DNA of 64,000 bases from Actinomycetes bacterium (lineage in GTDB: Bacteria > Actinomycetota > Aquicultoria > Aquicultorales > Aquicultoraceae), in the NCBI GenBank assembly GCA_021794835.1, contig JAJYQA010000028.1, positions 41,394 through 105,393 on the forward strand, in the 5' to 3' direction. Positions 32,580-41,980 of this stretch are shown in pieces; position 1 is the stretch's first letter, and each line of letters opens with the position of its first letter. Under the pieces are notes generated by a model. It saw only the letters and a program-made list of their open reading frames with translations, was not told where the DNA came from and did not search any database. Both the position numbers and the translations under genes were made by a program.

Positions 32580-34370
32580 ATGAAAATAACTGATTTAAGC
32601 TTGCTAATACTTATTTTAAAAGCAATGTACAAATCTCGTTGGAATTATCTCATTTACGGTCCCCGAGCCCGTAACAAAAGGAGCTACCATCGCTGGGTCT
32701 TTCCCTTAATCATCTTGCTTCTAGGGGTATTAGGTTGGGGTTTGATTTTTTTAACGTCCGCATCAATTTTCTCTGGCTCAGCAAATTCCATCTATTTCAA
32801 AGAAGCGCCGGACAAGCAGGTATTTGCTTCCGCCATATTGTTGTTGCTTTTCGTCTACCTGTCCCTAAATAAGATATTACACTCTGTTATATACTTGCTT
32901 TCTCCTTCTGCCAGTCTTTTAGCAATTTCCCCGGTTTCGCCTGTAGCCATCTTTCTGGCAACAGTTCTCGAGGGGCCGTTGTTTAAAATAATATTATTAA
33001 TGCTTGGTTTACTGGTTATTATATGTGCCTACTGTATTACTTCACCATTTTCTTGGGGGATATATATAGCCTTAATCATAATCTTACCCTTATACTTATC
33101 GCTTTCTTTAGCCTTGAGGTCAGTTTTGTCGATTTTATTTAGAGCAGTTAATTTAAAAAGGATAATCTACGCCCAAAGGGTCGTTTCTTGGTTAATTTTC
33201 CTTGCCATTCTTATTGGATTAGCTGTGTTTGCCCATTACGTCTCAGTAGCTGTATATAGACTAATCCTAGATACTTCTCAAGCTTTAGTTCAGATACAAT
33301 CGTCAATAATTCTAAACAGGTTAATCCTTCTCTTAGGAAAGATCGGGTTCGCCTTTCCGCCTAGTAATTGGGCAGCTAAAAGCCTGGTGGCGGCCATTAA
33401 TGGAGATATTACCAATTCTCTTAAAGGGATATTGCCCTTGATCCTTCTTTCCTGCGTTGTATGGGCAGGAACAATTTTTCTGGTTAAGACTTCGCTAGAT
33501 AAGAAATCAATTTTTTGTAGTCATGAAATAATCGTTAAGGCGCCTATTACAGCAAACAAAAAGCAAAGATTTCTGCAAAGACTCGGGAATATTTTGTCCC
33601 CAGATTTATATGCGGTAGTGGTTAAAGATATCAGCCTAATAGTAAGGCAGAAAGAGCTTCTTTTTAAGAACGTTATAACATCAATACTCGTTGTGTTTGC
33701 CATTATAGGTGCTCTCAGTGGCATTAATTCTGTACATGTTGTGCCACTCTTCGTTCCTCCCTTTTATTACTTGGTTTTTATCGGCTTAACAGGGTTTGTC
33801 TTTGCCGCTACGATTTTGCCGCTAATAAGCATTGATAGCGAGGGCAAAAACTTTTATCTCTTTCAAGCATCGCCGGTTAGTATAGGGCGTGTCTTGATGG
33901 GCAAATTCTGCATCTTTTGTGTTCTCGTTCTATCAATTATTGACCCAATTACACTTGTGGCAGGCCTCTGGTTGCAATTTTCCGCTGGACAAATTGTAAT
34001 TAGTCTTATCCTTAATTCGGTTATGGTGATTTCTATATGTGGCATATCTTTTGGGATGGCTGCAATTTTTCCCAGGTTTGATTGGGAGGTTTCTTCCCAA
34101 GCTGGATCCTCGTTCCTATCAATTTACACACGCCAGCTACTAATGCAGGTTTATATTCTAGCTGTTGGCTGTATTGGATTTTTCTCCATCGAGCGCCATA
34201 TTGGGGAGACTTTTGGTTTTAGACCATTATTTTCATTGCCTTCTTACCTTAACTGGCTAATAGCAGGATTACTTTTTTTGGGGCTAAATTTGCTAGCAAC
34301 ATTTATCCCTTTAAGGCTTGGAGCCAGTAAATTGCAGATAATATACGATAAAAGTTATCGATCTTTATAG
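32580..34370 (+). CDS. large membrane protein, probable ABC-exporter permease
   Basis: About 596 aa with at least 12 hydrophobic segments, no extracytoplasmic domain of size. Organisation (two blocks of about six helices around a loop holding FLQRLGNILSPDLYAVVVKDISLIVRQKELLFKN) resembles putative ABC exporters paired with a BcrA-type ATPase, which is encoded next. KD(I/L)xLxxR(K/A) after the loop is shared with the permease at 35747 (IRKDLALMRRA), so the two are distant paralogues. Substrate unknown. GTG at 32577 and ATG at 32580 are alternative starts. Confidence 0.75.
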   Translation: MKITDLSLLILILKAMYKSRWNYLIYGPRARNKRSYHRWVFPLIILLLGVLGWGLIFLTSASIFSGSANSIYFKEAPDKQVFASAILLLLFVYLSLNKILHSVIYLLSPSASLLAISPVSPVAIFLATVLEGPLFKIILLMLGLLVIICAYCITSPFSWGIYIALIIILPLYLSLSLALRSVLSILFRAVNLKRIIYAQRVVSWLIFLAILIGLAVFAHYVSVAVYRLILDTSQALVQIQSSIILNRLILLLGKIGFAFPPSNWAAKSLVAAINGDITNSLKGILPLILLSCVVWAGTIFLVKTSLDKKSIFCSHEIIVKAPITANKKQRFLQRLGNILSPDLYAVVVKDISLIVRQKELLFKNVITSILVVFAIIGALSGINSVHVVPLFVPPFYYLVFIGLTGFVFAATILPLISIDSEGKNFYLFQASPVSIGRVLMGKFCIFCVLVLSIIDPITLVAGLWLQFSAGQIVISLILNSVMVISICGISFGMAAIFPRFDWEVSSQAGSSFLSIYTRQLLMQVYILAVGCIGFFSIERHIGETFGFRPLFSLPSYLNWLIAGLLFLGLNLLATFIPLRLGASKLQIIYDKSYRSL

Positions 34371-34440
34371 AGAAAGACCGACTTGCTAGTAGCTGTAGAG
34401 CTCATGGTTAACAATACAAATAAGAATTTATGGAGTGAAG

Positions 34441-35199
34441 ATGATAAAATTTATGGGTCTAACTAAGCAATATGGCGATTTTACCGCGGTAGATAACTTA
34501 AACCTAGAAATAAGACCAGGCAAAATTTTCGGCTTCTTAGGCCCCAATGGTGCGGGAAAGACAACGACCATTAAGATGATGGTAGGCCTGTTAAAACCGG
34601 AAAGAGGAACCGTTTCAGTTGATGGTCTCGACATAGTGAAAGAAACAACCGAAGTTAAAAAAATAACAGGTTACGTACCGGAACAGCCATTTCTTTATGA
34701 AAGACTTACCGGAAGAGAGTTTTTAGAGTTTGTCTGTGGTCTATGGCAGATGGAAGAGAAAAAGAAACAGGCGAATATTGAGAAGTATCTAACTCTTCTT
34801 AATCTCCAAGATGTCGCAGATGACTTCATGCAGAGCTACTCTAGCGGGATGAAACAGAAAATGAATATAATCCAAGCGCTGGTTCATGAACCCAAGATAT
34901 TGGTCTTAGACGAGCCCCTTAACGCACTCGACCCTAGAAGTTCAAAACAAGTTAAGGATCTGCTTAAAGAATTTGCCAAGAGCGGCAAGGTCGTCTTTAT
35001 TGCAACCCATATCCTAGATGCAGCTGAGAGACTTTGTGCCCAAGTTGGCATAATAAACAAAGGAAAGTTAGTTACTACAGGAACCCTTGAGGATTTAAGA
35101 GTAAAAGCAAATGAAGAAGGCGGCACGCTCGAGGAAATTTTTTTAAAACTTACGGAGAACTTGGACGGTAAAAATGAGATTTTTACTGTTGTCAGATAA
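34441..35199 (+). CDS. ABC transporter ATP-binding protein (BcrA/CcmA type)
   Basis: 252 aa. Walker A GPNGAGKTT, Q-loop YVPEQPFLYERLTGREFL, signature YSSGMKQKMNI, Walker B ILVLDEPLNALDP, switch His ATHILDAAERL. Likely energises the permease just upstream. GTG at 34435 lies within the GGAG region; ATG at 34441 fits better. Shares 47 identical bases (34540-34586) with the second ATPase gene at 37392. Its 3' end overlaps the SpoIIM gene by 26 bases. Confidence 0.92.
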   Translation: MIKFMGLTKQYGDFTAVDNLNLEIRPGKIFGFLGPNGAGKTTTIKMMVGLLKPERGTVSVDGLDIVKETTEVKKITGYVPEQPFLYERLTGREFLEFVCGLWQMEEKKKQANIEKYLTLLNLQDVADDFMQSYSSGMKQKMNIIQALVHEPKILVLDEPLNALDPRSSKQVKDLLKEFAKSGKVVFIATHILDAAERLCAQVGIINKGKLVTTGTLEDLRVKANEEGGTLEEIFLKLTENLDGKNEIFTVVR

Positions 35200-35713
35200 T
35201 AGGTTTTCAATCACCACTTCGCTTGCAATTTATCTGACAAGCTTTGTATTTGGCTGTTTATTAAGTCTTGCAATTAAAGCACCGAAAAGCGCAGTGCCAA
35301 ATATATTTGGCTACAACGACCTAACTGCCGTCAGCTTTATCAAGCATAATCTTATTGCGACAAGTCCTATACTTCTCGGCTTTATTACTTTTGGACTATT
35401 TACACTCTTCTTGCTTTTCATTAATGGCCTTTTCTTCGGAGCGGCCTTAATGGCTTCCCTTGAAAATAATTCTTTGTATCAAGTAATTCTTCTCGTGCTT
35501 CCGCACGGTATTTTTGAGATACCAGCAATAATTCTAGCGGGAACTGCTGGTTTTAAATCGCTCGAAGTACTACTTCGTTATTTAAAAGGCGGTAGTTTTA
35601 TAGAACGACGAGATGTTAAGGATTTTTTTAAGTTAGTTTTTGCTTCATTTATCCTAATAATCATCGCTGGAGTTATCGAAGCTAATATAACACCGGTATT
35701 TTTACCAAGGTGA
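35174..35713 (+). CDS. SpoIIM (DUF95) family membrane protein
   Basis: 179 aa, about five hydrophobic helices. The family signature is in the segment LVLPHGIFEIPAIILAGTAGF. SpoIIM is part of the DMP peptidoglycan-hydrolase complex during engulfment in Bacillus, but DUF95 proteins are widespread in non-sporulating bacteria and archaea next to ABC exporters, as here. Starts inside the preceding ATPase gene (26-base overlap), implying translational coupling and a joint function. No other sporulation-engulfment genes are near. Confidence 0.88.
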   Translation: MRFLLLSDNRFSITTSLAIYLTSFVFGCLLSLAIKAPKSAVPNIFGYNDLTAVSFIKHNLIATSPILLGFITFGLFTLFLLFINGLFFGAALMASLENNSLYQVILLVLPHGIFEIPAIILAGTAGFKSLEVLLRYLKGGSFIERRDVKDFFKLVFASFILIIIAGVIEANITPVFLPR

Positions 35714-35746
35714 CAAACAGACCCTAACTAAAATGTAAAATAGCCT

Positions 35747-37345
35747 ATGTATCTTGTTAAGAAGATTCTCCAGGTAAAATTCAAGAATTCTCGTCGAATG
35801 GCGGTAAACCCAGCGCCGCTGTTTGCTATATTAATCGCGGTAAGGTTTCTTCTGTCTATGGCGTTTGCTTTAAGCTGGAGTGTCACTTTTGCTACACAGA
35901 TACTCTTGAGGTATGCTACATCTGAAACCCCGCTATCTCTTTGGCTATTGTTAATTTCGGTTGCTTTTCTTGCCTACTCGCTTCCAAGAGAGGTTGATTT
36001 TTATCCACTCGGTACGACGGGGCTTCTCTTTGGCCGCGATACCCCGCTTCTCTTGACGGCACCAGTACCGGCAGAAACGATCTTTCAAGAGCGCTTCGTG
36101 TTTATGGGCCTTAGATCGCTACCTATGGCGTTATTCTTTCTTATCCCGACCTGGACTGCTATTTGCCTCTCTTACAAGTGGCAAATAGACGCAGTACTGT
36201 TTGCAACCGTCAACATTGCGCTTCTTTACTTTACTCTATCTGGCATCGGGCTGTTACTTAACCTCCTCACAACAGCTAATAAGCTAAGGAATGCTGTTGG
36301 AAGGGTATTTCCCATCGTTGGGAATATAGTCAGCATCTTCTTCGCGGCGCTTTTGGCTTCTTGGGAGTTTGAAAGCGTGCAACCGGTGGTCAAGTACGCA
36401 ATAACAACGGTAAGTTCCCTAAACCTATCACTACTTCCAACCACGTGGATAGCTTTTAGCGTAAGGCTAGTCGCCCAGGGGAAGCTAGTTCAGGCGCTAT
36501 TCTGGACGACATTGGTGAGCGCATTTGCGATTTTAGTATCGATCACCTCCTTTCGCCTTACCGAGAAGCTTTACTACTCAGGCGGTTTTTTGTCGGCTGA
36601 TGCAGCGGGTAGGGCTAAAAGATCTCGTAGGCACAGAAGCCTTCGTATCGCCGGAGTGATTCCTTCAGTTATCAGAAAAGACCTGGCCCTCATGCGGCGG
36701 GCAGGCAGCAGCCCGATGCCACTGGGCAATCTAATTATGTTTTTTATAGGCTATCTTCTTATCCCTCAACAAAGCGGCGAACTACCCGGAGGGGTTGTTT
36801 TAATTCTCAAGACCACTATTTTTGGCTCAATTATCATCTTCTTGGTCGTTAAGCAGATCATGGCTAACCTGGTGGAGCGAGAACAAGATGCCTTGAGACT
36901 GATAAAGGCGACTCCAATCAAGGAAACCCAATTTGTTCTAGCAAAGTATTTTTCAGCGTATGCTATCTCAATGCTGGTGGTCTTAGGATTTGTCCTTGTG
37001 GAATCGATCGTATCTAAATCCTCTTTTTCTGAATCGACGGTTATCTTTTTCTTGATGACCATTATCGCTGGGGGAGTCTGTGCAGTTAACCTTTACTATG
37101 AAAGTTCCTGTATATCCCGAGCACATAAATCAACCGGTATTAGCGCTAATGTATTTAGCATTCTCTTTGTCTTGCCGGTGGGGTTGATTGCCGGCATTGC
37201 AAGCGTTTTGGCTTCGAGAGCACTTATAAGCCCATGGCTTATATGGATAATTGCTTTAACACTTCTGACGGTCGCAACAATATTAATAACTTGGGTATGC
37301 ATCACAGCCGCAGCCGAAAGGATAAAGCATGCTGAACCATATTAA
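35747..37345 (+). CDS. large membrane protein, probable ABC-exporter permease (second copy)
   Basis: 532 aa with about 12 hydrophobic segments and a basic cytoplasmic loop AGRAKRSRRHRSLRIAG in the middle. A segment GVIPSVIRKDLALMRRAGSSPMPLG parallels the loop of the permease at 32580. Likely partner of the ATPase at 37392. ATG at 35747; no strong RBS seen. Confidence 0.75.
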   Translation: MYLVKKILQVKFKNSRRMAVNPAPLFAILIAVRFLLSMAFALSWSVTFATQILLRYATSETPLSLWLLLISVAFLAYSLPREVDFYPLGTTGLLFGRDTPLLLTAPVPAETIFQERFVFMGLRSLPMALFFLIPTWTAICLSYKWQIDAVLFATVNIALLYFTLSGIGLLLNLLTTANKLRNAVGRVFPIVGNIVSIFFAALLASWEFESVQPVVKYAITTVSSLNLSLLPTTWIAFSVRLVAQGKLVQALFWTTLVSAFAILVSITSFRLTEKLYYSGGFLSADAAGRAKRSRRHRSLRIAGVIPSVIRKDLALMRRAGSSPMPLGNLIMFFIGYLLIPQQSGELPGGVVLILKTTIFGSIIIFLVVKQIMANLVEREQDALRLIKATPIKETQFVLAKYFSAYAISMLVVLGFVLVESIVSKSSFSESTVIFFLMTIIAGGVCAVNLYYESSCISRAHKSTGISANVFSILFVLPVGLIAGIASVLASRALISPWLIWIIALTLLTVATILITWVCITAAAERIKHAEPY

Positions 37346-37391
37346 GACTAAAATTTGCTATCGAACAGCATTAAGGTAGGAAAGGATAGCA

Positions 37392-38150
37392 TTGATCATG
37401 ATACATTTGACCAATCTCAGCAAGAAATATGGCGATTTTATCGCGGTCGATAACCTTAGCCTCGATATTGCCTCTGGCGAGCTGTTTGGCTTCCTTGGCC
37501 CCAATGGTGCGGGAAAGACAACGACCATTAAGATGATGGTAGGTCTTCTTAGGCCCGATCATGGCACTGCTGTTATGTCCGGCCATGACATAACGGCCGA
37601 GCCGGTTGAGGCCAAACGGGAGATTGGTTACGTCTCGGATGATCCTTTTCTCTACGAGAAGCTAACAGGCCGAGAATTTCTTGAGTTCATTGGCGATCTC
37701 TGGCAGATGGATGAGGCCAAGCGGGATGCAAACATCCGATATTATTTAGACCTTTTTGATCTAAATGGCAAAGCGGATCAGTTCATTAATACTTATTCCC
37801 ACGGCATGCGGCAAAAAGTTGCTCTAGCTGCCGCTATTATCCATGAGCCAAAGATTTTGCTTCTTGATGAGCCAATGGTTGGCTTGGATCCCAAAAGCGC
37901 TAAGCTCATGAAGGACCTGTTGAGAAGTTTCTGCGACCAGGGAGGAACAGTATTTATCTCAACGCATATTCTTGAGATTGCCGAGCGCCTATGCGACCGC
38001 GTAGGCATCATCGACAAGGGAAAGCTCATTGCGCTCGGAAGCCTACAAGAGCTTCGGGCCAAAACAAAGAAGCCAAAAGAAAGCCTGGAAGATATCTTTA
38101 TGAAGCTTACCGAGGATAAGGATACGGAGTTTGTGGAAAACGAAATTTAG
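37392..38150 (+). CDS. ABC transporter ATP-binding protein (second copy)
   Basis: 252 aa. Walker A GPNGAGKTT, YVSDDPFLYEKLTGREFL, signature YSHGMRQKVAL, Walker B ILLLDEPMVGLDP, ISTHILEIAERL. Close paralogue of the ATPase at 34441 over the whole length. TTG at 37392 (with AAAGGA upstream) and ATG at 37398 are both possible starts. Follows its presumed permease by 46 bases. Confidence 0.92.
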   Translation: MIMIHLTNLSKKYGDFIAVDNLSLDIASGELFGFLGPNGAGKTTTIKMMVGLLRPDHGTAVMSGHDITAEPVEAKREIGYVSDDPFLYEKLTGREFLEFIGDLWQMDEAKRDANIRYYLDLFDLNGKADQFINTYSHGMRQKVALAAAIIHEPKILLLDEPMVGLDPKSAKLMKDLLRSFCDQGGTVFISTHILEIAERLCDRVGIIDKGKLIALGSLQELRAKTKKPKESLEDIFMKLTEDKDTEFVENEI

Positions 38151-38223
38151 CTTAAAGCTAAATATCTACCCATCGGATTCTAATGGTAGAATATTACAAC
38201 TCCATATTAGATGTAGTCTACGG

Positions 38224-38253
38224 TTGTCTTGTAACACAGGCTTATGATATACA
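38224..38253 (+). promoter_or_regulatory. possible promoter of the MacB-like operon
   Basis: TTGTCT (38224-38229), 18-bp spacer, TATACA (38248-38253) in the 140-base gap before the MacB-like ATPase. Moderate match only. Confidence 0.4.
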
Positions 38254-38290
38254 TGATAGTATCTATTTATGAAGCAATCAGGAGTATGCC

Positions 38291-38965
38291 TTGGCCAAAG
38301 CAATTACGGTAACCAACCTAGTCCGCAAATACACCTTAGGAGAAGTGCTGGTTACCGCCCTTGATAATATATCTCTCTCAATTGAGCAGGGTGAGTTCGT
38401 AAGCATAATGGGCACCTCTGGTTCAGGGAAATCTACGCTCTTAAACCTCATTGGAGGACTTGATCGTTTCGATTCCGGTAAGATTATAGTAGACGAGCTT
38501 GATATTGCATCGCTTGATGAAAATGAACTTGCTAAGTATAGACGTGAGAAGATTGGCTTTATTTTTCAATCCTATAATCTCATTCCAACCCTAACCGCAC
38601 AGCAAAATATTGAGCTGCCACTTATCTTTGCCGGGGTTCCTAAGGACGATCGCTTATCTAAAACAGAGCAAATACTGCGTGCAGTGGGTCTGGAGAAAAG
38701 AATGCATCACCGCCCCACTGAGATGAGTGGCGGTGAGCAGCAAAGAGTAGCTATTGGAAGGGCTCTTATAAACGGTCCATCCATAATCCTGGGCGATGAG
38801 CCCACCGGCAATTTGGACAGTAAAACCGGCGAAGAAATAATGGAGCTTCTAACCTGGATGAATAAAGAAAATGGCTTAACTGTAATAATGGTAACGCATG
38901 ATCCAGAAAAGGCACGTTATGCGGATAGGACGATTTTAATAAAAGACGGCAGGATTATAGGTTGA
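38291..38965 (+). CDS. MacB/LolD-type ABC transporter ATP-binding protein
   Basis: 224 aa. Walker A GTSGSGKST, LIPTLTAQQNIELPL, signature MSGGEQQRVAIGRAL, Walker B IILGDEPTGNLDSKTG, which is typical for mechanotransmission (MacB/LolCDE/FtsE-like) ATPases. TTG start at 38291 with GGAG six bases upstream. Forms an operon with the secreted protein at 38975 and the FtsX-type permease at 39896. Confidence 0.93.
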   Translation: MAKAITVTNLVRKYTLGEVLVTALDNISLSIEQGEFVSIMGTSGSGKSTLLNLIGGLDRFDSGKIIVDELDIASLDENELAKYRREKIGFIFQSYNLIPTLTAQQNIELPLIFAGVPKDDRLSKTEQILRAVGLEKRMHHRPTEMSGGEQQRVAIGRALINGPSIILGDEPTGNLDSKTGEEIMELLTWMNKENGLTVIMVTHDPEKARYADRTILIKDGRIIG

Positions 38966-38974
38966 GGTGAGGAA

Positions 38975-39892
38975 ATGATTAGTAAGGCACAGGCACTTGA
39001 TTGGAGACATAGATTGTTAAAGAAACTTGTTGCTTCCATTATGCTTTTTGTGTTTATGTTTATTGGCTCGACCGCTCATGCGGAAGGCCCTATTATCCTT
39101 GTTAACGCCGTCACAGCGCCCAAGGATATTTCCCCTGGAGATAGTTTTGACTTAAAACTAAAAGTTAAAAATAGCGGCGGTTCTAGGGCGTATAATCTAA
39201 TTGTAACGCTGGATCTAGATAATATTAGTGCTTCAACAGCTGCTACATCTCAAGGACAAAAGAGTGCGCCACCTCAATCCCCAATATCGGTTATCGGCGA
39301 TAGCAACGTTCGCTATTTGGGCTCAGTTGCGGCAGGGGCTGAGAAAGAGACCTCGTTTCAGATGGTTGCCGATGGAGCTGCTCCTTCCGGCACATACAAC
39401 ATTAATGTAAAGCTTGATTACGGTGGTTCTCAGGCCCAAAGCCAGGTGATTGGCGTAGTCCTGGTTAGAAGGGCTGACTTGAGGCTAGCAGATATTTCTG
39501 CTCCAGAGACTATCGATCTTAATAAAGAATTTAAATTAACTGCAGATGTTATTAACGGTGGGAATTATACTATTAACGGCGTTTCAGTTGGGCTATCTGG
39601 CGATGGCGCAAAGATAAAATCACCAAACTATTTTGTCGGGGCACTTGATGCCTCCGACTCAGATACATATGAGACAGCAGTTAAGTTCACTGCGCCCGGC
39701 GAAAAAACACTGCAACTTAAAGTCAATTACGTCGATGACTTTAATCGGAAGCAATCAGTAACGAAAGATCTAAAAATAAAGGTTAATAAAGACGCCAAGC
39801 TTCCCGCAAAGAAGAGTAAATCAAGCGGATTTTTCTCCGAGATAATTAACTTTTTTAAGGCTTTATTTGGCCTCGGCAAGAATCAAGAGTAA
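38975..39892 (+). CDS. secreted CARDB-like repeat protein
   Basis: 305 aa. Signal peptide (hydrophobic VASIMLFVFMFIGSTAHA) followed by two Ig-like CARDB/S-layer-type domains (about 40-155 and 158-275; DFDLKLKVKNSGGSRAYNL-like and FKLTADVINGGNYTINGV-like motifs). The C-terminus has a basic linker and a hydrophobic helix SGFFSEIINFFKALFGLG, which may anchor it. Encoded between the MacB-like ATPase and permease, so it probably is the extracytoplasmic partner of that machine, in the place of MacA. Confidence 0.82.
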   Translation: MISKAQALDWRHRLLKKLVASIMLFVFMFIGSTAHAEGPIILVNAVTAPKDISPGDSFDLKLKVKNSGGSRAYNLIVTLDLDNISASTAATSQGQKSAPPQSPISVIGDSNVRYLGSVAAGAEKETSFQMVADGAAPSGTYNINVKLDYGGSQAQSQVIGVVLVRRADLRLADISAPETIDLNKEFKLTADVINGGNYTINGVSVGLSGDGAKIKSPNYFVGALDASDSDTYETAVKFTAPGEKTLQLKVNYVDDFNRKQSVTKDLKIKVNKDAKLPAKKSKSSGFFSEIINFFKALFGLGKNQE

Positions 39893-39895
39893 CCA

Positions 39896-41161
39896 ATGAA
39901 TAGCTCAGATATTGTATCATTTGTGCTTGTGAACTTAAAAAGGATGAAGCTCAGGGTTTCGCTTACCGTTCTTGGTGTGATAGTTGGGACAACAGCGATT
40001 GTAGCCATGGTTGCCCTGGGGGTAGGAATGCAACAGAGTTTGATAAGGCAGTTCAACTCACTTGGCAACGTTAATGAGTTGATGGTATCTGCTAACCGCC
40101 CTAGCGCAAATCCTTTTGAGGGTCAGGTAAAAAATGTGCGTATTGACGATAAACTTATAAAAGAGATCTCCAGGATAAATGGCGTGAAATCGGTTGTTCC
40201 CATGATCAATATAGGGAATGTTTTGGTTAAAATTCAAAGCCATAAGGCCTCCAACGTAGTAATACAAGGTTTTAGCAAGAAAGAAACACCCAAGATATCG
40301 AGAGGTTCTCTACCAAAAAGAGATGATGACAAGGCAATTATTTTATCCAATAAATTCGGCGAATCTTTTGACGACAAGACGCCCTTGTCTACTGGTGATC
40401 TTCTTGGCAAACAGGCGCTGCTTAAAGTATCAAGGACACTGGATGATGGCTCCGAGGAGGTACGCCAAATTAGGGTTCGCGTTGTTGCTATCGCTGAAGA
40501 GAAGGGCTCCAAGGCCGATTATAGTAATGCCTATATTCCCATTGGATTGGCTAAGGAGATTTGGTTATGGCAGGAGAATAAACCTAATCTCATTAAAAGG
40601 CAGGGCTACAGCTCATTAGTGGTTACGGTTAATTCGCCAGACTATGCGGATTCGGTACTGAAAAAATTGGAAGCAAAGAAGCTCACCGTCTTTTCCATGA
40701 AACAAGTCCTTGATAGCATACAGACGTCATTTAAAGTAATCCAGGCAGTCCTTGGTGCTATTGGGTCTGTTGCACTTCTAGTAGCATCAATTGGCATTAT
40801 AAACACGATGATAATGTCGATATATGAGCGCACGCGAGAGATCGGCATCATGAAGGCAGTTGGAGCGAGCAACAAAGATATAATAAAGATCTTTTTAGGT
40901 GAAGCAGGATTTATCGGCCTTGCGGGTGGCATCGGCGGTACATTTTTGGGCTGGATTCTATCAAAGGTGCTTAGCGCTCTGGCAGCTTTTTATCTAAGTA
41001 GCTCTGGCGGTGGAAACGGGAGTCCGATTTCTTTTATAGTACCTCTTTGGCTTGCAGTTTTTGCGGTTGCCTTTGCCACTAGCGTAGGATTGATAGCTGG
41101 GATTTACCCAGCCTTAAGGGCTGCAAGATTAAATCCGCTTGTAGCTCTTAGACATGAGTAA
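39896..41161 (+). CDS. MacB-type ABC transporter permease (FtsX family)
   Basis: 421 aa with one N-terminal helix, a large MacB periplasmic core domain (about 45-270) and three C-terminal helices. LRVSLTVLGVIVGTTAIVAMVALG and the FtsX signature YERTREIGIMKAVGASN are diagnostic. Ends ALRAARLNPLVALRHE as usual. Starts three bases after the upstream stop. Confidence 0.93.
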   Translation: MNSSDIVSFVLVNLKRMKLRVSLTVLGVIVGTTAIVAMVALGVGMQQSLIRQFNSLGNVNELMVSANRPSANPFEGQVKNVRIDDKLIKEISRINGVKSVVPMINIGNVLVKIQSHKASNVVIQGFSKKETPKISRGSLPKRDDDKAIILSNKFGESFDDKTPLSTGDLLGKQALLKVSRTLDDGSEEVRQIRVRVVAIAEEKGSKADYSNAYIPIGLAKEIWLWQENKPNLIKRQGYSSLVVTVNSPDYADSVLKKLEAKKLTVFSMKQVLDSIQTSFKVIQAVLGAIGSVALLVASIGIINTMIMSIYERTREIGIMKAVGASNKDIIKIFLGEAGFIGLAGGIGGTFLGWILSKVLSALAAFYLSSSGGGNGSPISFIVPLWLAVFAVAFATSVGLIAGIYPALRAARLNPLVALRHE

Positions 41162-41240
41162 GTAATAGCATAAGTGGGTTATTCAGAGCTATTCGTTGGC
41201 ATGGGCTTAAAGAAAACATATTTTTGGGAGGAGTTATATT

Positions 41241-41924
41241 ATGGAAGCAATAAAAAATCTTTCGCTTGTTTTGATCAAGCCTTCTAGAGTGTTTGAGTGG
41301 ATAAGGGAAAATCCCAAATGGTGGGTGCCGCTGATAGTTCTAATCATTACCTCGGTTCTTTTTGCGGTAATTAGCGCACCGTTATCTGCCGACCTTAACC
41401 AAAAAAGGATACTTAGTAGTGCAAGCAATGCTTCACCAGGGCAGTTAGCAAAAGCAAAAGAAATAATGAAGTCGCCTATTTTGCCAGTTATAGCTGCAGT
41501 GTCAGCCTTTATTGGCATTATAATTGCCATATTGATTCAGTCCGGTTTATTACACCTTGGTGCTTATGCATTTGGTGGAAGAGCTAAATTTACCGTCGGC
41601 ATTGCAACTGTTGCCTATGCTCAAGTTCCGATTATCATCCAGCAGATTATCCAGTCTATATATATGGCTACAAGTAGAAATCTTGCGGCATCAGGGCTTT
41701 CCGCGTTACTCCCGATTGACCAAATTACAACCCCTCTCGGTGTTTTTCTTGGACGCATAGATATCTTTAGCTTATGGTCAATCATCCTTCTTATAATAGG
41801 CTTTTCAGTCACATATAAGATAACAAAGGGTAAGGCTACAATAATTACAGCTGGCTATTGGGTACTTGGCACAGTTTTTACTGTTTTACCTGTCTTGATA
41901 AGTACAGCTTTTAGGACAGCCTAG
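41241..41924 (+). CDS. YIP1-family membrane protein
   Basis: 227 aa. Short N-terminal region KPSRVFEWIRENPKWWVP, then five hydrophobic segments, with GGRAKFTVGIATVAYAQVP as the conserved loop of the family. Eukaryotic YIP1 proteins act in membrane traffic; bacterial function is unknown. GGGAGGAG precedes ATG. Closes the membrane island, which begins with a truncated paralogue at 32179. Confidence 0.88.
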   Translation: MEAIKNLSLVLIKPSRVFEWIRENPKWWVPLIVLIITSVLFAVISAPLSADLNQKRILSSASNASPGQLAKAKEIMKSPILPVIAAVSAFIGIIIAILIQSGLLHLGAYAFGGRAKFTVGIATVAYAQVPIIIQQIIQSIYMATSRNLAASGLSALLPIDQITTPLGVFLGRIDIFSLWSIILLIIGFSVTYKITKGKATIITAGYWVLGTVFTVLPVLISTAFRTA

Positions 41925-41980
41925 CGGAATAAAGGGGATTTTCAAACCATCTCTAGCAATTTTAAAGACTGAGGGCAGAG

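Noticed and set aside
35174..35713. SpoIIM and SpoVG as evidence of endospore formation
   Set aside because: Both families are common in non-sporulating bacteria and no engulfment, coat or sigma-factor gene is in the window.
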